A model generated the notes under the pieces. That model was given only the letters and a program-made list of their open reading frames with translations. It ran no database searches and was not told the DNA's origin. 7,570 bases of DNA from Synergistaceae bacterium (GTDB taxonomy: Bacteria > Synergistota > Synergistia > Synergistales > Synergistaceae): positions 1-7,570 of the forward strand of contig JAISQP010000211.1 in the NCBI GenBank assembly GCA_031274115.1, read 5' to 3'. The position numbers and the translations under genes were made by a program. Shown piece after piece: positions 1 through 6,494 of this stretch (positions within the stretch are counted from its first letter, which is position 1; each line of letters begins with the position of its first letter).

Positions 1-867
1 CTTCCACCCGTCCGTCGCCGCCGAATCGGTGCTCGCGCCCGCGAAGATGACGAGGTCGGCGTCCATTACCAGCGCGTTTGCCCACTGGCGGCCGCCTCTC
101 GCGCCGATCACCCCTATCGAAAGCGGATGCGTCTCCGGGAAGATCCCCTTCGCGTTGATCGTCGATCCGACCAGAATTCCTGCCCGCTCAGCGAGGCGCT
201 CGACGTCGCCCCAGGCGCCTGAGTGCATACACCCCTGCCCGCAGATGAGGACCGGGCGGCTCGACTCCGCGATTTTTTCCGCCGCGCGCCTCATGTCATC
301 GGGCGACGCGGACGAGCGCACGCCCGGAAATCGCGCGTACCGCGGCTGAGCGAACACCGCGTCATCCGGGACGTCGTGCGAAAAGACATCCATCGGTATC
401 CTGATATGCACCGGCCCGGGCCGCCCGCTGGAGGCGCTCCTAAAGGCCCTGCGAATCAGAAAGGGTATCTCCGATCCCTTTGTGACGGTGTACGTCTCCT
501 TCGTTATGCCCTGAAATATCGAGGTCTGGTCGAAACCGGTAAGCATGTTTTTCTTTATCGTGTCCAACGGGACGTCCGACGTGAATACAATCATCGGAAC
601 ACACGCCGCGAAAGCCTCCGCGACCCCCGGAACCATGTGGGTGGCGCCGACGCTCGGCCCCTCGCAGACCCCGACTCTGCCTGTGGCCTTTGCATAGCCG
701 TCAGCCATGAAGACAGAACTTCTCTCGTCCCTGCACATGCGGTAGGCAATGCCCGGGAAAGCGTCCCAGGCCCTGTAAAGGGAGAGCGTCGTCTCGCCGG
801 GCAGACCGAAGACATCCGTCACTCCATAATCCCTCAACATAGACAGAAGGGCGTTTGCCGCTTTCAT
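1..867 (-). CDS. Thiamine-pyrophosphate enzyme, acetolactate synthase-like, N-terminal 289 residues (3' end outside window)
   Basis: The frame is open from the ATG at 867 down to base 1 with no stop, so the gene is truncated by the window edge; full-length relatives are about 550 residues. Residues 1-165 look like the TPP-enzyme pyrimidine-binding domain: an early VFGLPGE motif (19-25), then RDERSSVFMADGYAKATGR (46-64), where E48 sits at the position of the conserved glutamate that activates the cofactor, then a GPSVGATHMVPGVAEA segment (70-85) and GRPGPVHIRIPMDV (148-161). Residues 190-289 begin the central domain, with PVLICGQG (205-212), KGIFPETHPLSIGVIG (240-255) and DADLVIFAGA (269-278), all typical of acetolactate synthase, glyoxylate carboligase and oxo-acid decarboxylases. 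The start is backed by TGGAGG seven bases upstream. The family is clear from these motifs. The substrate is not, because the C-terminal TPP-binding half is missing. Its position, divergent from a permease/oxidase/racemase operon, suggests a catabolic rather than a branched-chain biosynthetic role (inference). Confidence 0.9.
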   Translation of the reverse strand, partial: MKAANALLSMLRDYGVTDVFGLPGETTLSLYRAWDAFPGIAYRMCRDERSSVFMADGYAKATGRVGVCEGPSVGATHMVPGVAEAFAACVPMIVFTSDVPLDTIKKNMLTGFDQTSIFQGITKETYTVTKGSEIPFLIRRAFRSASSGRPGPVHIRIPMDVFSHDVPDDAVFAQPRYARFPGVRSSASPDDMRRAAEKIAESSRPVLICGQGCMHSGAWGDVERLAERAGILVGSTINAKGIFPETHPLSIGVIGARGGRQWANALVMDADLVIFAGASTDSAATDGWK

Positions 868-874
868 GCGAAAA

Positions 875-880
875 CCTCCA
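875..880 (-). promoter_or_regulatory. Shine-Dalgarno site of the TPP enzyme gene
   Basis: On the minus strand this reads TGGAGG, seven bases before the ATG at 867. It fixes the start of the TPP enzyme gene and is the strongest ribosome-binding site around the divergent region. Confidence 0.75.
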
Positions 881-936
881 GTTTAATAAGTTAAGAAACA
901 GCGAGTAAACCTATCTAAATACGACGGTAAAATACT

Positions 937-963
937 TTAATTAAGTAATTTTCCGATTTTACG
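937..963 (+). repeat. Copy 1 of a 27-bp imperfect direct repeat (candidate operator)
   Basis: This segment matches the one at 1127-1153 at 22 of 27 positions when aligned without gaps. Both read TTAATT, four variable bases, AATTTT, one variable base, CGATTTT, one variable base, CG. This copy lies immediately downstream of the candidate -10 of the TPP enzyme promoter, a position where a repressor could act. AT-rich DNA raises the chance of fortuitous similarity, but the shared CGATTTT block followed by CG is not simple AT bias. Confidence 0.5.
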
Positions 964-992
964 ATCGTATCACTATACTTTGTCAAAATCAA
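964..992 (-). promoter_or_regulatory. Candidate sigma70-type promoter for the TPP enzyme gene
   Basis: Read on the minus strand: -35 TTGATT (992-987), a 17-base spacer, then TGA-TACGAT (-10 at 969-964) with the TGn extension of extended -10 promoters. An overlapping alternative is a perfect TTGACA (986-981) with TAAAAT (961-956) at a long 19-base spacing. Either would give a leader of roughly 80-90 bases before the ATG at 867. The palindrome TACGATCGTA overlaps the -10 area, so a bound regulator there could block or steer the polymerase. This is a prediction from consensus matching by eye. Confidence 0.45.
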
Positions 993-1086
993 GTGCCCGA
1001 TGCGACCCGATCGATTTTCGACGCCGCCGCGGGGTATTCCGTCTTTATTGAGACTAAAGTTGATTCTAAAAAATTTCATAAACTAC

Positions 1087-1115
1087 TTGATTTTAGGATG
1101 CCGTCGTGCTAGGAT
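1087..1115 (+). promoter_or_regulatory. Candidate extended -10 promoter for the permease-oxidase-racemase operon
   Basis: TTGATT at 1087-1092, a 17-base spacer, then TGC-TAGGAT (-10 at 1110-1115) with the TGn extension. The geometry is the same as in the oppositely directed candidate at 964-992, and both -35 boxes sit in the same ten bases, ACTTGATTTT. It predicts transcription starting near 1122 and a leader of about 150 bases, unusually long for an operon of this kind. I found no better-matching promoter closer to the start codon. Confidence 0.4.
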
Positions 1116-1126
1116 TCCTGAATTGC

Positions 1127-1153
1127 TTAATTGATCAATTTTGCGATTTTTCG
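1127..1153 (+). repeat. Copy 2 of a 27-bp imperfect direct repeat (candidate operator)
   Basis: Partner of the copy at 937-963 (22 of 27 identical, same orientation). It contains the perfect 12-bp palindrome AATTGATCAATT (1129-1140) and starts about 12 bases after the candidate -10 of the permease operon, so it would lie at or just after the transcription start. Each divergent transcription unit thus has one copy near its predicted start site. Confidence 0.5.
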
Positions 1154-1274
1154 CTAATGTGCGTGATGTATGCGCATATTTGACGCTTAATATGTCCAAA
1201 AATCGGACAAAAGCTCGACAAGCGCGCTTTTAATATTTTTTTGCGAAAAAATTACATGAAAGGTTGATGCAGAG

Positions 1275-2642
1275 ATGTCGCTCGTAATTACCGTAGTCAT
1301 TCCGTTCGCGTTGCTGTTGTCGGTCGTGTTGATCAAAAAAATTCCGTATATCGGAGGCAACGTCAAGTGGGCTCTTCTGGTCGGCGCGGTCGCGTCCCTG
1401 CTCTTTGGAGGCGTATACAGCCCCGCCAAATGGGTTATGAGTTTCATAGACGGGCTCAACAGGCTCTCGTGGGTCATGGCTCTGGCGATTGTCGGAGGCA
1501 TTTACGCGGAGACGCAATCTAAGATCGGTACAATGAGCACGGTGCTGGAGTCTTGCCGTTCCGCGTTCGGCCGCACGCCGAAGGGGCTCATCTGCGTCGT
1601 CATGTTCGTCCTCGCGCTCTCGGGGTCGCTGTTAGGAGACGCGGTGGCTTCGTCCGTCGTTATAGGGGTGCTGGTCATCAAGAACCTCGACGAACTCGAA
1701 CTGACTCCCGAACAGATCTGCGCCACGATAGTCATGGGCTCCGCCCTTGGCTCCATCATGCCGCCGATATCGCAGGCGGTCATAATGGCGTCCGGCCTCG
1801 TCGGCCTGGACGCCGCCGGGGGCGACTCCGCCATCAACTGGAGCTACATAACGGTGGGCGTTTCCTTCGTTATATGCTGCGTTTTCGTCTGCGCAGTCTT
1901 CATCAAGGTCAAGCAAATACCTGAAGATCTGATACCGAAGGAGAGCGCGGGGCAGATACTGCGTAAGAACTGGAAGAGCCTGATCCCCCTCGTGGTTCTG
2001 ATGCTGATTGTCATATTCCGCTCCGGCTTCGGCATGGACGTCCTGAAGTATCTGGACCCTATCTTCCTGCCAATATCCAAAATTCCGGTTATCAGCGGCC
2101 TGAACTTCGCCATCTGCAAAGCGCTTTATATAACGCTCGTCATCTGCCTCTTCTATAAGGAGGTGCGCTCCAGCTTCGGACAAATAGTCGTAAAGGGGCT
2201 CAAAAACGTCATGCCGTGCGTAGGCGTTCAGATATGCGCGTCGTTTTTGATCGGAGCTTTCTACGCGGCGGGGCAGGTTGAAGCGGTCAAGGAATTCGCC
2301 TCGAACCTGGACCCCAACTCTCTCAAGATAGGCGGCGCGGTGGCAATGTGCCTGATGGGCATGGTCACCGGCTCCCAGAGCTCCGCGCAGAGCGTCATCT
2401 TCAGCCTGTTCGGCCCGGCGCTCCTGGTAGCCGGGGTACCCGCCGTCAACGCAGCCGTCGCCGGGGCGCATCTCGCGATGGCCGGTCAGGGTATGCCTCC
2501 GGCCGACCTCATCACCTTCGTGGTGGCCGGTCTTGTCGGCGGAGTCGTCGGCAAGGAGGTGGACATGATGAAATCCATGATTTACTCATCCTTCATGTGC
2601 CTCTGCTTTATCGCGGTGGCCTTCATCTTCATGTACATCTGA
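1275..2642 (+). CDS. Ion-transporter-superfamily permease, TRAP large-subunit (DctM)-like, probable organic/amino acid uptake
   Basis: A 455-residue, very hydrophobic inner-membrane protein with roughly ten to twelve predicted helices (for example about 4-22, 32-48, 66-78, 104-132, 147-175, 190-211, 234-249, 276-293, 312-330, 352-366, 374-402, 412-428 and 437-454). It has the internal two-half layout of the ion transporter superfamily: GDAVASSVV (121-129) leading into GSALGSIMPPISQAVIMASG (155-174), and in the second half GSQSSAQSVIFSLFGP (366-381) then AMAGQGMPPADL (401-412). The Gly/Ser- and Pro-Pro-containing hairpins resemble DctM-type TRAP permeases. No TRAP small subunit or periplasmic binding protein lies next to it, so it may act alone as a secondary carrier. 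The ATG at 1275 is the only reasonable start; AAAGG at 1259-1263 is rather far upstream (11 bases), suggesting modest translation initiation. The substrate is unknown; the neighbours point to an amino acid or related carboxylate. Confidence 0.8.
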   Translation: MSLVITVVIPFALLLSVVLIKKIPYIGGNVKWALLVGAVASLLFGGVYSPAKWVMSFIDGLNRLSWVMALAIVGGIYAETQSKIGTMSTVLESCRSAFGRTPKGLICVVMFVLALSGSLLGDAVASSVVIGVLVIKNLDELELTPEQICATIVMGSALGSIMPPISQAVIMASGLVGLDAAGGDSAINWSYITVGVSFVICCVFVCAVFIKVKQIPEDLIPKESAGQILRKNWKSLIPLVVLMLIVIFRSGFGMDVLKYLDPIFLPISKIPVISGLNFAICKALYITLVICLFYKEVRSSFGQIVVKGLKNVMPCVGVQICASFLIGAFYAAGQVEAVKEFASNLDPNSLKIGGAVAMCLMGMVTGSQSSAQSVIFSLFGPALLVAGVPAVNAAVAGAHLAMAGQGMPPADLITFVVAGLVGGVVGKEVDMMKSMIYSSFMCLCFIAVAFIFMYI

Positions 2643-2661
2643 CGGGCATAGACGGTCTTCT

Positions 2662-3843
2662 ATGAACTCGCATGACGTTATCGTAGTCGGCGGAGGGGTA
2701 ATCGGCGCTTCGACCGCCTATTACCTCTCCAAAAGAGGGGCCAGGGTGATGCTCGTCGAGGCTGATGTCATGGGGAGCGGCAGTTCGGGCGCGTGCGACG
2801 GTTTTGTGATAATGCAGTCCAAGGCCCCTGGCCCGCACTTGAGGATGGCTCTCGCCTCCGAGGAGATGTACAGAACTCTCCCCGAGGAACTGGAATATGA
2901 TATCGAATACGACGGCTGCGGCGGGATGATAATCATAGAGAGTCCCGCGGAGTTCGAGGCCATGAAGAGTTTCATGGCCTCTCAACGGGAGGCTGGACTC
3001 GACGTCGAGTTGATCGGCGGAGACGAGGCGCGAAAACTCGAACCCGCTCTCGCGCCTCACATAGTCGGCGCGACGGTCAGCGGACGCGACGGACAGGTAA
3101 ACCCGATGCGCCTCGTTACAGGATATTCGCTGGCCGCCCGCAGGCTCGGCCTCAAAATAGAGCGCAGACGAAAAGTGACCGGCTTCACCGGAAGCGGCGG
3201 AAAAATCACCGGCATAAGGACTTCGGACGGCGATTTCCACACTGACAGAGTCGTCTGTTGTACCGGCGTACACACTCCGGAACTCTTGGCGCCGCTCGGC
3301 ATCGACCTGCCGATAAAGCCCAGGAGAGGACAGTTGATAGCGACAGAGCCCATCGAACGCCTCGTCAGCAGAGTCATGCTATGCGCCAGGTACATAGCGG
3401 CAAAGTATCATCCGGAGCTTCTGGAGGGGTCGAAAGACGAATCCGTCCGCCTCGGGGTCGGGATGGCCCTGGAACAGAGCAGAAGCGGAGGACTCCTGAT
3501 CGGCGCCACCAGGGAGTTCGTGGGTTTCAACCGCGGCGCGACCGCCGACGGCGCCAGAGCCGTGGCGGCTCACGCGGCGAGAATGATCCCGGCCCTTAAG
3601 AGGATTCGGGCGGTGCGATGCTTCGCGGGATTGAGGCCGTACACCCCGGACGGGAAGGCCTTCATCGGCGCGGCGCCCGGATATGAGGGTCTCTACGTCG
3701 CCGCCGGGCACGAGGGGGACGGCATAGCTTACGCGCCGATAACGGGGCGGGTTATGTCAGAGCTGGTCATTGACGGAACGTCGAAGGAGGATATCATGCC
3801 TTTCGCGCTCAACAGATTCGAGAAGCCCTGCGAAAAAATTTAG
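2662..3843 (+). CDS. FAD-dependent oxidoreductase, DAO family (D-amino acid / glycine / D-hydroxyproline oxidase or dehydrogenase-like)
   Basis: This 393-residue cytoplasmic flavoprotein has the usual length of single-domain DAO-family enzymes. It begins with a Rossmann FAD-binding motif, VIVVGGGVIGASTAYYLSK (6-24), with E33 at the end of the second strand, where such enzymes bind the adenosine ribose. The following GSGSSGACDGF (38-48) is the flavin loop typical of the family. The C-terminal signature is also present: FAGLRPYTPDGKAFIG (321-336) and LYVAAGHEGDGIAYAPITG (344-362), which closes over the flavin. Family members oxidise a C-N bond of an amino acid or N-methyl amino acid to an imine that hydrolyses to a 2-oxo acid. 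By eye the sequence sits nearer DadA, HcnC and D-hydroxyproline dehydrogenase-type proteins than monomeric sarcosine oxidase, since the covalent-flavin cysteine context of the latter is not seen. It starts 19 bases after the permease with only a weak ribosome-binding site, and abuts the racemase gene with no spacer. Confidence 0.85.
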   Translation: MNSHDVIVVGGGVIGASTAYYLSKRGARVMLVEADVMGSGSSGACDGFVIMQSKAPGPHLRMALASEEMYRTLPEELEYDIEYDGCGGMIIIESPAEFEAMKSFMASQREAGLDVELIGGDEARKLEPALAPHIVGATVSGRDGQVNPMRLVTGYSLAARRLGLKIERRRKVTGFTGSGGKITGIRTSDGDFHTDRVVCCTGVHTPELLAPLGIDLPIKPRRGQLIATEPIERLVSRVMLCARYIAAKYHPELLEGSKDESVRLGVGMALEQSRSGGLLIGATREFVGFNRGATADGARAVAAHAARMIPALKRIRAVRCFAGLRPYTPDGKAFIGAAPGYEGLYVAAGHEGDGIAYAPITGRVMSELVIDGTSKEDIMPFALNRFEKPCEKI

Positions 3844-4569
3844 ATGACGATAAAGGGCGGTAAAAACTTCTACGGATACCCAATCGGGATCATGACGCTT
3901 CGCACCAGATTCCCGCGAATACCGGGAGATGTGGGAAACGCCTCCACCTGGGACTTTCCAGTCCTATACAAAGTCGTAAAAGAGGCGTCTGTCTCGCGCG
4001 TCGTGGACAGATCGGACTCCGCGCTTCTCGGACCGTTCGTCGAGGCGGCGAGAGAACTGGCGGAGGAGGGCGTTTCGGCGATCACCACGAGCTGCGGGTT
4101 TCTAGCTATGTTTCAGAGGGAGCTTGCGGAATCGGTCGGCGTTCCCGTCTTCACCTCCGCCCTGCTCATGGTCCCGATGGTTCACAGAATGATCGGACCG
4201 GCGCGAAAGGTCGGTATCATCAGCGTAAACGGCGCCGCGCTCTCCGAAAGACAGTTCGAGGGCGCCGGAATCGAAAACGTCCCATACGTCTGCACCGGAA
4301 TGGAGAACGAGGAGCTTTTCATAAACACGTTCGGAAGAGACGGTCTGGAGATGGACAGAGAAGGCGTGAGGGAGGAGTTCAGGAGGGTGTCCGCAAGGCT
4401 CGTCCGCGAGAACCCCGACATCGGAGCGATAGTCCTCGAATGCACGAACATGCCGCCCTTCGCGGCAGACGTCCGCGAAGCGACAGGTCTGCCGGTCTTT
4501 GACATCGTAACGCTCGTAAACTTCGTATATCACTCGCTCGTGAAACCGCGCTACAACGGCGTAATGTGA
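3844..4569 (+). CDS. Aspartate/glutamate/hydantoin racemase-family protein
   Basis: A 241-residue protein of the cofactor-independent two-cysteine racemase superfamily. The two expected catalytic cysteines are in their usual settings: AITTSCGFLAMF (79-90, C84) in the first half, and VLECTNMPPFAADV (197-210, C200) in the second, about 116 residues apart, as in Asp/Glu racemases where the pair removes and returns the alpha proton from opposite faces. KVGIISVNG (122-130) is the strand opening the second lobe. It is likely cytoplasmic; there is no signal peptide. The ATG directly follows the TAG of the oxidoreductase gene and no clear ribosome-binding site precedes it, so translation is probably coupled to the upstream gene. 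The pairing suggests that the racemase supplies the flavoenzyme with the stereoisomer it accepts (inference). The exact substrate (Asp, Glu, hydantoin, malate-like or another) cannot be told from sequence alone. Confidence 0.85.
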   Translation: MTIKGGKNFYGYPIGIMTLRTRFPRIPGDVGNASTWDFPVLYKVVKEASVSRVVDRSDSALLGPFVEAARELAEEGVSAITTSCGFLAMFQRELAESVGVPVFTSALLMVPMVHRMIGPARKVGIISVNGAALSERQFEGAGIENVPYVCTGMENEELFINTFGRDGLEMDREGVREEFRRVSARLVRENPDIGAIVLECTNMPPFAADVREATGLPVFDIVTLVNFVYHSLVKPRYNGVM

Positions 4570-4578
4570 GTCGTCACG

Positions 4579-4608
4579 TCAGCCTTAAGGAAGGGCTGAT
4601 TTATTGTT
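4579..4608 (+). terminator. Probable intrinsic terminator of the permease-oxidase-racemase operon
   Basis: Ten bases after the racemase stop codon, TCAGCCTT (4579-4586) can pair with AAGGGCTGA (4591-4599), leaving an AAGG loop and one bulged G. It is followed by TTTATTGTT (4600-4608). The T tract is interrupted, so termination may be incomplete. On the opposite strand no T run follows the hairpin, so it would serve only the plus-strand operon. Confidence 0.6.
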
Positions 4609-4697
4609 AGAGGCCTAAAGGGTAACGATTAAAACCTCGATGGTCTCTGTATTCGCAAACAGCAAAATGTCGTTTTAGCGATTTAATCAGCGTTTCC

Positions 4698-6479
4698 CTA
4701 ACGCCTCTGGCCTCCGGCTGATTGGGGCTTTGTGTCGGCGACGCCGGATTTCTGCTTGAAGAAGGTCTTGAACCACTTCGCGATCTCCCTGGGGAGGATC
4801 TTGTAGCCCTTGCGCTCCTTCGTAATCCACAGGAAGTAGTCGTTGAAAAACGACTCCTGAAGAGCTCTTATCCCCTTCCCCTTGTTCGCCTTGAGCAGAG
4901 AGTAGGTGTCCTTCAGCGTCCTGTCCTCGTCGTTGTCCCACCTGAACGCCGAGAGGGCAAAGGAGAAGTCCTTGATATCGGATACCGCTGGGAAGATCGG
5001 GATTATGAGGCTGTTGTCCTCCCAGTCGTACACTCCAAGCCCCTGCCCGGGAACCAGAATCACCCGCGGGATCCCATACATTCTTATCCGCGACGCCCGG
5101 AGCATGTCCGGGTCCAACGGCGTAAGATCCATCATTATCTCCCCGGCTCTCTGGAAAGAAACGGGCAGGCTCTTGTTCTGGCAGAGCGGAGAAGGGTCGA
5201 GCCTCGCGGTGTGCGCCGCGAGGAGCATGAAGTCCTTCTTGTGATTCAGGCCTTCCCTGAGCTCCATCTTCATCGCCGGTACGCCCTGCCCCTTGAACTT
5301 GTTCTTCGACATCTCGCAGCGCGTCTTCCATCTCTCAGCCTCGTTAGTCACGTGAACGATGAGACCGGCGAGAAACTTCGTCTTGTCGTGAAGGGAGAGA
5401 ACGTTCTGTATTATCTTCATCGACTGGTCCAGACTCTCCTCCTGGTCCCTCTTATCCTGAGCGAGAGGGGGGGGCTGGTCGTCGACAGAGCCTTCGTACT
5501 CGCATTCCTGCCCTAACGGCGCGTCCGCCGCCGTTTGCGGCGCCGGTTCCGGCTCGGCCCGCGGTTCCGGTTCTCTGAAGCTGTCATCGATTTCTTCGAA
5601 AGGGTCGAACGAGTCGATCGGGTTTTTCTTAGACTCTTCTGAGTTTTCAGCGACAGCGGCCTCGGCTTGGGGCGCCTCCTCATGCTCGCTCTTCGACTTC
5701 GTAAGCTTCTTCTCCAGGCTGTCCATCAGGTACCAGAACGTGCGCTCCGCCGTCTCGTAACTCTTGCAATGCTCTTTTATGATGTTTCTCTGCTGATTGT
5801 CGGCCTCGCGGACCCTCTTGGTCCGCATGTCGCTCTCTATCGCGTCGCGGAGTCCTTCTTCGAGGTTCTTGAGCATTCCATCCAGTTCGGGCTTCTCGAT
5901 CAGGTTCGCGTCGTGGAACAGAGTGTTCATCGCCATGCGCCTGCGCGTCTGCGCCCCCTTCAGCTCGCTGTTGAAACGTTTCAGCTTCTCGTCCAGAGAG
6001 ACGCCTCCGGTCGGACCGCTGTAGTTCTTGCCGAATATCAGCGCGTAATTCTCCTTGAGATAATCGGTCATCCTGTTGTACTGATACATATCCACCGCTG
6101 ACGGCTGCCCCATCTGCTCGGCAAAGGCGGGATTCGGAGCGGTGTACTTGGAACAGAGGTGGCCGAAGTCGATAAACAGGCGCTCGTGGGGATCGAACTC
6201 CAGCGTCTCCGGCGGACCGGCGTCGATCTTGGCCTCCACTATCGCCCACAGGAGTTCCCAATACTGCTGAGCGGCCTTCTGCCAGACTATGCGGGCCTTC
6301 TTGCGGGATTCTGTGTCGGAGGCGCCGCGGAGTTTCGACATGTTCTTCCCGAGGACCTCCATCTGAGAGGCCAGAGTGTGGACCGTCCTGTTGTCCTTCC
6401 AGCTCCCGGTAATCCACCCTATGGCGTTGTCATATTTTTCGAAGTCGTCAGGAATGACGTCAACTCGGCTGTCAGGCAT
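4698..6479 (-). CDS. Unrecognised 593-residue two-domain protein with acidic proline-rich linker
   Basis: I do not recognise this protein. Three zones are visible. Residues 1-265 are mostly charged and probably helical, with Trp-rich stretches (WKDN at 27-30, QQYWELLWAIVEAKID at 71-86) and a Lys/Glu-rich end (LMDSLEKKLTKSKSE, 251-265) that could be coiled coil. Residues 266-350 form a low-complexity, acidic, Pro/Glu-rich linker (for example EPEPRAEPEPAPQ, 303-315). Residues about 355-575 form a second globular region, with IRMYGIPRVILVPGQGLGVYDWEDNSLIIPIFPA (465-498) reading as alternating beta strands and a basic aromatic tail, ILPREIAKWFKTFFKQK (561-577). There is no signal peptide, membrane helix, P-loop or metal-binding cluster, so it is probably cytoplasmic. 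GGGAG-like AAGGGAGTG lies about seven bases before the ATG at 6479. The gene follows its upstream partner by 15 bases, so the two are surely co-transcribed, and it converges on the racemase operon. A scaffold or partner-binding role would fit the linker, but that is speculation. Confidence 0.85.
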   Translation of the reverse strand: MPDSRVDVIPDDFEKYDNAIGWITGSWKDNRTVHTLASQMEVLGKNMSKLRGASDTESRKKARIVWQKAAQQYWELLWAIVEAKIDAGPPETLEFDPHERLFIDFGHLCSKYTAPNPAFAEQMGQPSAVDMYQYNRMTDYLKENYALIFGKNYSGPTGGVSLDEKLKRFNSELKGAQTRRRMAMNTLFHDANLIEKPELDGMLKNLEEGLRDAIESDMRTKRVREADNQQRNIIKEHCKSYETAERTFWYLMDSLEKKLTKSKSEHEEAPQAEAAVAENSEESKKNPIDSFDPFEEIDDSFREPEPRAEPEPAPQTAADAPLGQECEYEGSVDDQPPPLAQDKRDQEESLDQSMKIIQNVLSLHDKTKFLAGLIVHVTNEAERWKTRCEMSKNKFKGQGVPAMKMELREGLNHKKDFMLLAAHTARLDPSPLCQNKSLPVSFQRAGEIMMDLTPLDPDMLRASRIRMYGIPRVILVPGQGLGVYDWEDNSLIIPIFPAVSDIKDFSFALSAFRWDNDEDRTLKDTYSLLKANKGKGIRALQESFFNDYFLWITKERKGYKILPREIAKWFKTFFKQKSGVADTKPQSAGGQRR

Positions 6480-6494
6480 TATAACACTCCCTTA

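Larger units (their letters stand above)
868..1274. promoter_or_regulatory. AT-rich divergent control region between the TPP enzyme and permease genes
   Basis: These 407 bases hold no convincing gene and are much more AT-rich than the flanking coding sequence. They carry two outward-facing candidate promoters (-35 elements at 987-992 on the minus strand and 1087-1092 on the plus strand). They also hold an imperfect 27-bp direct repeat (937-963 and 1127-1153), and perfect palindromes at 960-969 (TACGATCGTA), 1129-1140 (AATTGATCAATT), 1169-1178 (TATGCGCATA) and 1220-1229 (AAGCGCGCTT). A 5-bp inverted repeat with a 7-base spacer lies at 1193-1209 (TGTCC/GGACA). The central part (about 1000-1080) includes a GC-rich patch at 1018-1036. 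Such a layout is what one expects of a co-regulated divergent pair with operator sites. No regulator gene is visible in the window. Confidence 0.7.

Noticed and set aside
223..894. A 223-codon plus-strand open frame and a shorter one at 29-349
   Set aside because: Both lie antisense to the clearly recognisable TPP enzyme on the minus strand; their compositions (Arg/His/Gly-rich) are typical of shadow frames.
1632..2471. A 279-codon minus-strand open frame inside the permease gene
   Set aside because: It is the complement of a membrane protein with conserved motifs, and its Asp/Arg/Tyr-rich product is a shadow. The same holds for 2629-3273 and 3379-3711 opposite the flavoenzyme.
3828..3843. 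Programmed frameshift at the AAAAAATTT run before the racemase, or pyrrolysine insertion at TAG
   Set aside because: The run is not in the phase needed for a standard X-XXY-YYZ slip, and both flanking proteins are complete with their own family signatures. Nothing in the window suggests amber recoding.
4690..4704. GCGTT/AACGC hairpin over the stop codon of the 593-residue gene as its terminator
   Set aside because: The stem is only five base pairs, overlaps the stop codon, and is not followed by a T run on the minus strand.
4722..5516. A 264-codon plus-strand open frame, and similar ones at 5667-6101, 6159-6557 and 6951-7361
   Set aside because: They run antisense to the two minus-strand genes, which have good ribosome-binding sites and compact operon spacing; these frames have neither.
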